A DNA stretch of 15,577 nt from Parachlorella kessleri (Eukaryota; Chlorophyta; Trebouxiophyceae; Chlorellales; Chlorellaceae): NCBI GenBank assembly GCA_001598975.1, contig BBXU01002426.1, positions 1-15,577 of the forward strand, written 5' to 3'. A program made the translations under genes and the position numbers. Positions 8,242 through 15,577 of this stretch are shown here, piece after piece; positions within the stretch are counted from its first letter, which is position 1; every line of letters begins with the position of its first letter. The notes under the pieces are model-generated. The model had not been told where the DNA came from and did not search any database. It saw nothing but the letters and a program-made list of their open reading frames with translations.

Positions 8242-11200
8242 ATGTCAAGGACCCGTGCCAGCACGTTGGCAAGCCTGTTTGACCTCCGGCATGAGTAAGT
8301 GGGCCACAAGGGTCATCAGTCCGCGTCCTGCATGATATCCCCAACAATGACAGCCCCAGCTAGATCTTCCGACATGTCTTCCGGGCAGTTGTCCTTGCGT
8401 GCGTAACTCGACGGGCGATGGCCCTGTCTTGGCCCTGTCTGCAATGCAGGGTACTCGGGCCTTTGCTCGTCGAAGGCAGGAGCAGGCAGGATGGAGCTGC
8501 ACCACAGCCGCTAGAGACACTGAGTGCTGATCTCCACTTCAACCTGCCAAACGGGAAGCCCGTGGACCTTCAGCTGGACAGCCCAAAATACAAAGTGCGG
8601 GCCTTCCACAGACCTTTTGCCTAATTTCGAATTCTAGGCCACTTGCCATTCTTCTGATTGCAACCGCCTCCCTCGCCAAACTGAGTGGAGTGGAGGTGCC
8701 CGTCGCTGACTCACTTGCTGCACTATGCAGGGCAACCTAGGGAAGTTCCAAGAGCTGCTGTCTCAGCTTCAAGAGGCAGCACCAGAGTGCGACACTGAGC
8801 AGTTTGCGAGTGTGCAATGCCTTCTTGCCAGCCAGGTGCGTGCTGTGCTGTCAGCGAAGCACCCCCTGTGGCCGCATGTTTAGCCGTCCACAACGGAGCG
8901 GCGCGTGCTCTGCCCTAGGCTGACCGTGTCCTGCTGTGGTTTAGCGACTTTCATGCAAAGCCGTCACCACCAACATTGATGCGCAAGCGCCATGGCAGGC
9001 CCTCCACAAGTGCCTGTGCACGTATACAACCCAAGTCGTTGACTGTGAGTAAGACATCCCTCCTGCAGGCTGCCCGAGCCAACCTGGTAGCCCTGTGGCA
9101 GCTCTTCCGCCGCGCCATCTACGCCAGCCAGGTCAGCGGCACCCTGCTGCCCCCGCTGCTGCTCGACGGCCTGCGCTCCCACCTGGCGGCCTACACGGCG
9201 CAGGCGCAGGGCCTACTGGCCGCGGCGGGCGCGCTTTGCGGCCTGGCTGTGCTGGGCGTTGTGGAGCCGGCCATGGAGCAGCTGGTGGCGGCTTGTGAGC
9301 GGCGGGAGCGGGAGGTTGCTGGCAAGGTGATTCATTCTTGAGGGGTGGGCGAGTTTAGAGGGGTGGGGCTGAGGGGTGGTGCAGGGGAGGGGTACCCAGG
9401 GTAAGGCTGCCAGACCAGTGGATGCTCCGCGGGTGTTGCGAAGTGGGACACTCCAAGCGTTGTGACAACCACCCCTGCACCGCACATGAAAACCGCTCGG
9501 GGGTGAAAAGCGCCCTCTCTGCCCGCCCGCAGGATGAAGCGCTGGCGGCGGCGCTCTCCCGCCTGGGCCACGATCTACGCAGCATGCAAGCCATGGCGCT
9601 GCGCTTCATGGAGGACCGGCGGTACAGCTCGTCCAGGCTGCTTGTACCGCACAATATGGCCGCCCTGCATGACGTGCTCCGGGAGCAGCAGCTGGGTGAT
9701 GACCTGGAAGGCACTTTGCTTGGGACAGACAGGTAGGTGGCCCATGGCTCTTGTCACAACTACTTTGCATTTAAGAGCCTGTACTCTTGCAGTGCATCGC
9801 ATTGCCCCACAAGTTAGCAGAGGCTGTGCCCAGCGCACTGTGAGCCGTACCGCAGCAAAGCCTAATTGCTTTGTCCAGCTGGTCTGGCGGGAAGCGAGCT
9901 GCTTTGAGTGTGAGGCACAAGCCCAGCAAACTGCCATACGTCTGCGTGCTCATGATGCTACTACACCTCAGCGTTGCAAGCCGCCCCAGGACTGGGAGTA
10001 AGACCCAGCGGTAAGACCCTGCCCTGTGCAAGCGGACAAGCTTTGTTAGCCCCCTGCTGCTGCAGCCTTGAAGCCCTGGTGTGGAAGCTGGTTGAGGGCC
10101 CACAGGATGTGCTGGAGGCCTGGATTGACGCCCTGCTGGCGGCACTAGAGGGGCGTGCCGCCAGAGACGAGGGGGGGCTGCTGTTTGCTGCAGCAGACGG
10201 GTCGCTAGGAGGGGCTGGCAGGCAGCAAGCATTGCAGGTGAGGGAAGGGGCGCATTGGGCATTGCCTGGGACACGTGCATTCCCCCTCGAGTGAGGCAGA
10301 AGCTGCTTTCCTTAGCTCTGCTTACCGATGTCAGGCATATAGTCGAGGCTGCAGTCTCCTGTGCGCACGCTCCCTCCCAGCGGCAGATGTCCCCCCCCCC
10401 CCCCCAACCACACACACACATACACACGCACCTCAAATAAACAGCAGCCCCTGTTGCCCCAGCTCAGTGTGTCTCCAGCTTAGGTTGTGGCTTTCTGTGC
10501 AGAGCCGCGATTTCCGCCAAGCCCAGCAGGTGGCCCTGGAGGTGCTGGTCATGGCAGCCACCACCCTAGAACTCACGGAGCGCCTGCACAGCTGCCTCCC
10601 CAGCGGCGCCAGGGGTACCCCCGACTGCGGCAGTACCCTCAGCAGTACCCTCGGTGATAGCATCTGCGGTACCTTTGCAGCCGTCGGCGGTGCTCCCTCC
10701 ACAACCACCTCCTGTGACTCGCCCACCTCCTGCCTGAGTGGCGCCAGCTCGCCGCCGGCGCCCCGGCGGCAGGCGCAGCGGCTGCTGGCCGTGGCCAGCG
10801 CCTGCCGGTCGCTGCTGACTGGGCCGGTGCAGCAGCAGGCGCTGCAGGGCAGCAGGAGTAATGGCGGTGGTGGCGGGCTGGGCGGGTCGGCTCTGGTGCC
10901 GGGGCTGCTGGCGGGGTATGGCGTGGCGCTGCAGCTAGCGGAGGACATTGAGGTGAGGATTGAGTCTTTCGTTTAGAGGTCTTGGCAGTAGTACATATGA
11001 TGGGGTGCTATGCTGGCCCGACTCGACTGCTGGCGGGGGCAGCAAGCCCTGCCATGGGGTTAGTGGGAGGCCGCCGACTTGTCCACTCCAGTGCTTGGCG
11101 TTACCCGCAGCAGTCCCTGACATCTCTGTAGGGTAATGAGGCGACACAGGCTCTAGCCGCTCAGCAAGGCCGAGGCACACTGACTGTCTCTGTATGTCTC

Positions 11201-12638
11201 TCTAGTGGCCAGCTGTTGGCACTTGCCGGCAGCCCCACAGTCCAGCTGGAGTCTTCTCATATCGGTCTTGCAGAGGCGGGAGGGCGCGCTGCGTGTGCGA
11301 GACGCCGAAGCGCGCGCAGCACTGACGGAGCAGCTGTGCCGGGAGCTGCAGTTCCAGGTGAGAGCAGCAGCGCAGCGCCGTGCCCCTCCACGACTCGAGC
11401 AAGTTACAGTGTTTAAACAGGAGCTGCAGTTTCAGGGCTGGGTCGGCAGGAGCCTGATGTGCGTGCCCATGTTGCAAGTACGGCCTGTATGGTATCTTGG
11501 TGTGCGCAGCTGGTAACCCTCAGGATGGAGAGCTGAAACCAGCATCGCCTGCCAGCTGCTGCCAAAAAGCCAGAAACAAACCAATACCGCCCCTGTATGG
11601 TTGAGTTGCTGCACCTCGCAGCCAGCAGCTCTCTGCCCCTGGCTAGCTATTGGCTACCAACCGTGTGGAGGCATGCGTGTGTGTCGCTGGCAGCCCCCCT
11701 CACCGACCCCCCTTGTCCGCCTGCCCCTCCCTCCCACCCCGCAGGTGCTGGCTCAGCGCAGGGCGCAGCGCGACATCCTGCGGGCCCAGCAGCAGCTGAC
11801 GGCCGCCTGGTTCACCGTGCTGGAGGCCCAGGTGAGTACTGCTGAGGTGCTGCCAAGGTACTGCTGAGGTACCGGCTGAGGTGCAGCCAGGGAGGTACTG
11901 CTGAGGTACTGCCAGGGGCACCTCTGTGTAACTTGGATGGGCTTGGAGCGTGTGCATGGCCTTTCACCTTCTCCCGGGGTCAGCTGTCTGCCGCCTCCTT
12001 CCTGTGTGTGCTAGGGGCTTGGCTTGGGGGAGCCTGCTGCACCGCCTAGCCTGCGGAGGAGGGGCGCCTTGTACCTACAGTCTCGCAACAGCCTCCCCAC
12101 AACCCCACTAGAGGCACAGTAGGGCTTACCCCCATGGCCCCCTGTCCTCTGCTCCATGCAGGTGGGACTCTCCGCAGCCCAGCGCAGCGTCTTGAAGGAC
12201 GCCCACCGCCAGTTACAGCAGGCCACCCACCTCCTGACCGCCCCCCAGGTGGCAGCAGACCCCAGCCAGCAGCTGCTGCTGCTGCTGGACCCCCCGCCCC
12301 CGCCCACCACCACCACCATCACTTCCACCACCTGCACCACCTCCACTTCCACCCTGGGGGACTCTCTGGGTCCCACCGCCCCCGACGCCACGGCTAGCAC
12401 CGCTGCCGCTGCCGCAGCCTGCTGCGCCGTGGTAACAACTGCCTGCGGCGGCGCAGCTGATACCGGGGCTGCTGAGGCTGGGGTTGGCGTTCAGGTGCAC
12501 CTCCTTGCGAGCGCGGGGGTGGCCCCTGGTGTGGAGGTGTCCGCTGTGGGGGCAGGGCAAGCACCCGGGGGCACTGGCGCCCCCTCCCAGGCGGGGTGGC
12601 ACGACGAAGTCTTCGCCACGGCTTGGAGCGGCCTGTAG
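8242..12638 (+). CDS. Large helical, coiled-coil-like protein, unknown function
   Basis: Ten exons: 8242-8294, 8450-8594, 8731-8835, 9069-9326, 9533-9732, 10066-10237, 10503-10952, 11274-11357, 11745-11831 and 12162-12638, coding for about 676 aa. Every junction closes in phase, with good donors (GTAAGT, GTGCGT, GTGAGG, GTAGGT) and CAG acceptors. The ATG follows an in-frame TAG at 8194-8196 and starts MSRTRASTLASLFDLRHE. Most of the protein is Leu/Ala/Gln/Arg/Glu-rich and looks helical, e.g. ANLVALWQLFRRAIYASQ, DEALAAALSRLGHDLRSM, RREGALRVRDAEARAAL and AQRRAQRDILRAQQQL. Exon 7 has a Ser/Thr/Gly-rich insert. The last exon moves from a helix (QRSVLKDAHRQLQQATHLL) into DPPPPPTTTT and a Thr/Ala/Gly tail ending in TAWSGL. 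A cytoskeletal or scaffold role is possible by analogy with coiled-coil proteins, but I cannot name a family. A possible extra exon at 8945-9043 breaks the frame (see findings). Confidence 0.75.
10391..10437 (+). repeat. Poly-C tract followed by CA microsatellite in an intron
   Basis: Fifteen consecutive C residues (10391-10405) are followed by an interrupted CA repeat to about 10437, all inside the intron 10238-10502. Such tracts are prone to length errors in sequencing. Confidence 0.9.
11837..11916 (+). repeat. Short tandem-like repeat right after a splice donor
   Basis: The 12-mer TACTGCTGAGGT occurs at 11837-11848, 11859-11870 and 11896-11907, with degenerate partial copies between and after. 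The cluster begins 5 nt inside the donor GTGAGT of the intron 11832-12161. Confidence 0.85.
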
Positions 12639-13469
12639 TCCCCCTTTTGGCGGGGTGGAGGGCGGTGTCGGGGTGGGTATCTTGTAGGAGTGTGAGGTGA
12701 GCCTTGATGTGGCCGTGCAATGGCTCCAGGGGCTTTGGACTCCAGGCAGCAGGCAGGGCAGCATCCACTGCCAATGATCATGGAAATTAGCCCACGGAGA
12801 TCCCGAGGTTTTTGTGGGCGCGGCAGGGTTGTGCTGTGGGCAGGGGACATGGAGGTGAGGGTTCTATTGTAGCAGGACCATCAGGGAAGGCAGGATTAGC
12901 AGGTTTAGCAGTAACCAGGAAGAACAGCCTATGAGAAGGAGCAGGAGCTTAGCAGGGTAGGAGGTAGATTGAGGGCGCTGTAGGTGGAGCATAATCAGTT
13001 CGGGGAAACTGCAGGGGGCGGGTTGCAGTAGCGTGTCCCATGCGGGTGGGTCTGGCTGCAAGTGTTGGTGGTGTTTCCCAGACCGAGCTGGGGGATCGGG
13101 TAGCGCAGACCGGCAGAGAATGCAGAAGCAGCTAGGCAGGGGTCGCAAGCTTAAGCCAGTGCAGTAGGCCAGACTAAAGTGGGCTAGGGTTTGCAGTGCA
13201 GCATTGGTGCAGCGATAGGCCTGCTAGGGACATTTTTGAGGGAGGTGTGACGTACCACCATCCTTGTGCTTGGTGTGAGCTTTGCCCGTTTATTCCTTCT
13301 TTGAGAGAGCCGCTGTTGTGCCCAAGTGTGCTTTCTGAGTGATGCTGAAACATGCATCCTATTCTATATTTCATTTCCTTTTTCTGTCGATATACACACT
13401 GCAGCTCTTGTGTCCAACAGGGTTGATTTGCAGCTCCCTAAGTATACCTGTAAAGGATGCAGCTTTGAA
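12639..13469 (+). other. 3' UTR of the helical-protein gene
   Basis: There is no coding exon I can support between the TAG at 12636-12638 and the TGTAA at 13449-13453. GC content drops toward 13350-13420, where T-rich runs appear. Minus-strand ORFs across 12864-13148 and 13174-13374 have no splice context or homology cue. At about 820 nt it matches the long 3' UTRs typical of chlorophycean genes. Confidence 0.5.
13449..13453 (+). terminator. Putative TGTAA poly(A) signal of the helical-protein gene
   Basis: This is the first TGTAA after the stop at 12638. The extended word TGTAAAGGA is identical to that after the PP2C-like gene. Confidence 0.5.
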
Positions 13470-13926
13470 GCATGATCAAGCAAGGGGATGCAGCTTGAAG
13501 AGTGACCTATGTATATATCATGGTGGCATGGGAGTGGGATAAGAAGCAAGCCACGCAAGCGTGGACTGATGCATGCCTGCCCGCCGCATGGTTTGTCACT
13601 TGTTGTGCAGGTGCAAGGATCCCCAGCTCTTGGATCACTAAGTAACACCGCGATGCTGACTTGGAGCCATCCCTTGCACATGTTGCAGCCCTCCCTCCGA
13701 GGGAGGGCCACGAGTCATTCATTTCGCCTGTACCTGGCATCCTCTGTGCAAGTGGCGGCTGGACATGGCGGCGAGGATCCCAGGCAGCACCTGATTCCCT
13801 ACACCAGTCCATACAGCAACCAGCAACATACGGGCCTGGAACCTTATCCCGTCGCGCCGGATAAGCACCGTACCAGGCTTGCACGCAGGCCTGCTGGGCA
13901 CTCTTGCCATCTAGTTTTCGGGACCC
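13470..13926 (+). promoter_or_regulatory. Promoter and 5' UTR of the TPR-protein gene
   Basis: This stretch lies between the presumed cleavage site near 13465 and the ATG at 13927. A TATATA word sits at 13512-13517, about 410 nt upstream of the start codon. A 21-nt inverted repeat lies at 13688-13708. A 270-codon minus-strand ORF crossing this region and the next exon is treated as a shadow. Confidence 0.35.
13688..13708. repeat. Near-perfect 21-nt inverted repeat
   Basis: The 10-bp arms GCCCTCCCTC and GAGGGAGGGC flank a single central C. It lies about 220 nt upstream of the TPR gene start codon and could be a dimeric factor site or chance. Confidence 0.8.
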
Positions 13927-15525
13927 ATGGAGCGCATGTTCCCTGGAATCCCGATATGCATACCCAACCCCTACTGCCCGCTGGCCTTCGAGGATTTCGG
14001 CGGCGAGGTTGAGGATGCGGAGGCGTGCAGCGCCAGCCCCATGTACCACAGGAGCATCGTGGTGATGGAGGTAGGGACCTACCAGCAGTGGGAGAACCTG
14101 GAAGGGCGGGAGGTGATTGCCAGCCCCCAGGTGGCCAGGGCCACTAAGATGGCCCTCCAAGCCTACAGCTATCCAGGCGCGGAGGCCACCGCAAGGGCCA
14201 GGGCGGCGCTGCAGGCAAGTGCCTGACGGGGGTGGGACAAACGGACGGCAGCGGCGGGGTGTACCAAGCTGACTGGCAGTGGGGGGTACGGGTGCTGGCA
14301 GGCTGCGGGGACTCAACATTGACAGGCGGCGGGCTGTTGTGGGTTAACAAGGGGTGGCTGCATGCACTAGTCCTGCGATAGGGGTTATGCACACACGCTG
14401 TGTTGGGTGAGGGCCTGGCTGGTGGGCACCCACATACCCATGCCCAGAAGGAGGGCGCCACAGCACAGCAGAGGCTGGCACAAACACGGAATGTGATGGC
14501 TGTTGGCTAGAAACTCGAGAGGGGCCGGAGTAGTTGGGCAGCCCATGTGAACTAGGGGGGACTTTGGCAGGCCTGAGCCCCGGCTCTGCCGGCTGCCTTG
14601 GTGGCCCCTGCATGCATGACCCCCATGCCCCCCCCCCCCTCAATACACACAAGCACTCCAGCCCCTCTGTTGATGTTTGGACTAGCCACAGCGCGGAGGC
14701 AGAGCCTGTGTAGCAAACATCTGCCCTGCCCGCCCCGCATTAGTCTGTGTAGCAAGCATGATCCCTGGCCGCGGCCCGCGCTGCCCGCAGGTCAGCCCCA
14801 TCTGCCCCGAGGCCTACGTGGTGCTGGCCGTGCACAGCTCCAGCTACGAGGAGGCGCTGGCCTTCTTCCGGCTGGCTGAGGGGCAGGGGCTGCAGGTGGT
14901 GCAGCCGGGCATAGCGGACGAGGCGCTGGAGACTGACGACGACCTGTGGGGGCGGGTGGTGCTGCGGGCCTGGATCAGGTGGGTGGGCGGCAGCGGCGGG
15001 CTGGGTGAGCGGTGTGCGGGCTGGGGTTGTGGGTTAGAACTTGATGTGTCGGAGGCATGGATCAGGTGGGCGGCAGCGGCTGGCGGGGCTGATGCATGCA
15101 GAATGTGGTATGGCGCGGCGGCAGCGGCGTTCTGGGGGGAGGGGTGCTGGTGTCAAGTTGTGGGGTGGGGCGTGCCGTGTCGGAGGGCGCAAGGCCGGCA
15201 GCCGTCCCATGCGTTGGAGCGCGGCGGGGAGGCGCAGGCCCCGGGGGGTGCAGTTGTTGCGCTAGGCTGGAGATCCCCCACCCCCAGCTGTTGGTTTTGG
15301 CCTGTGGGCCGTGTGGGGCACATGTTTCTCGCAATTCCCGGCTGGAGCACGTTGTTGACGGTGTCTGGCGCTACCGCCGCTGCAGGGGTGTGTATGGTGT
15401 GGGCAACACGCTGCGAAAGCTGGGGCGGTACAGGGAGGCGCTGGAGCGGTACGAGGTGCTGGTCAGGCACTGCCCTCGCCCCAACACCCATTCCTCCTTC
15501 TGCAACTTCCACGCACACATGCCAG
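13927..15525 (+). CDS. Tetratricopeptide-repeat protein, N-terminal part (3' partial)
   Basis: Three exons: 13927-14214, 14791-14978 and 15386-15525, giving 205 residues plus one base before the gene leaves the window. The ATG has context ACCCATGG and an in-frame TAG at 13912-13914. The first intron uses a GC donor (CAG|GCAAGT); the others use GTGGGT and GTGCGC. The N-terminus MERMFPGIPICIPNPYCPLA is followed by an acidic stretch. A helical segment ATKMALQAYSYPGAEATARA runs into SPICPEAYVVLAVHSSSYEE. This matches the layout of TPR proteins in which a paired-helix unit (ARxAL..SP.C.EAYVxLA) precedes an acidic DDDLWGRVVLRAW segment and a canonical TPR, here GNTLRKLGRYREALERYEVL (about 165-184). 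The fold is probably a protein-interaction surface; the partner is unknown. A further exon must lie to the right. Confidence 0.78.
14706..14759 (+). repeat. 15-nt direct repeat in the GC-AG intron
   Basis: CTGTGTAGCAAACAT at 14706-14720 recurs as CTGTGTAGCAAGCAT at 14745-14759, one mismatch, spacing 39 nt, 31 nt before the acceptor. Its significance is unclear. Confidence 0.8.
14971..15092 (+). repeat. Duplicated exon-intron junction in the TPR gene
   Basis: The end of exon 2 and its donor (TGGATCAG|GTGGGTGGGCGG and following bases, 14971-15005) recur in diverged form at 15058-15092, 87 nt downstream inside the intron. The copy keeps TGGATCAGGTGGG, so it retains a plausible second donor. Confidence 0.8.
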
Positions 15526-15577
15526 GTGCGCGGGGCCAGGAAGGTGCCCTGCGGTGTGGGGGTGTGCCTGTAAGGAG

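Noticed and set aside
12306..12348. His-rich reading frame (ACC/CAC repeats)
   Set aside because: This is an off-frame view of the Thr-rich stretch in the true frame; the repeat is trinucleotide-like coding low complexity, not a metal-binding domain.
12213..12764. Minus-strand ORFs opposite the last exon of the helical-protein gene
   Set aside because: They are Gly/Ser/Arg/Pro-rich shadows of a GC-rich plus-strand exon with Thr and Ala codon runs.
12775..12855. Small ATG-started frame ending at a GTGAGG donor in the 3' UTR of the helical-protein gene
   Set aside because: It is only about 27 codons, no acceptor continues it convincingly, and the TPR gene has its own ATG with an upstream in-frame stop at 13912.
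13507..14319. 270-codon minus-strand ORF opposite the TPR gene start
   Set aside because: It lies opposite a well-supported plus-strand exon with GC-rich third positions, which keeps the opposite strand open. Its composition is Arg/Pro/His/Gly-rich and it has no splice or homology support.
1..15577. Mobile elements, CRISPR arrays, tRNA or rRNA genes
   Set aside because: No terminal inverted repeats, transposase or reverse-transcriptase motifs, regularly spaced repeats or structural-RNA signatures were seen; the repeats are short and local to introns or UTRs.

Overview
This window looks like nuclear DNA from a green alga, most likely a chlorophycean such as a Sphaeropleales or Chlamydomonadales species. 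The grounds are split genes with GT-AG introns of about 70-400 nt, GC-rich exons with G or C in most third positions, many Ala/Gln/Gly/Pro homopolymers, 3' untranslated regions of roughly 600-800 nt, and a TGTAA motif (the volvocine-type poly(A) signal) downstream of four of the five genes. There are no bacterial operons, tRNAs, rRNAs, CRISPR arrays or recognisable transposons. The species assignment is inference.

Layout. (1) 1-253, plus: the last two exons of a gene entering from the left, followed by a 3' UTR to about 915. (2) 922-2564, minus: a complete three-exon gene for a 392-aa membrane protein with a presequence-like N-terminus. It is convergent with gene 1, and their 3' UTRs probably overlap by about 600 nt. 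(3) 2565-2903: a 339-bp divergent promoter. (4) 2904-7249, plus: a nine-exon gene for a PP2C-family protein with a dual-acylation N-terminus (MGNCCS). Several catalytic motifs are degenerate, and one exon has an apparent frameshift at two G8 runs. (5) 7250 to about 8000: its 3' UTR. (6) 8242-12638, plus: a ten-exon gene for an unrecognised, largely helical protein of about 676 aa. (7) 12639 to about 13465: its 3' UTR. (8) 13927 to the right edge, plus: the first three exons of a tetratricopeptide-repeat protein, including a GC-AG intron.

Exon models were built by hand from splice sites, reading phase and protein-like composition. Phase closes at nearly every junction, which is the main support; the exceptions are flagged. 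The genes share no obvious pathway. The sequence does not show a new multi-gene system. The most interesting points are the probable PP2C pseudophosphatase, the frame problem in its exon 8, exon-intron junctions duplicated inside introns, and the convergent 3' UTR overlap.
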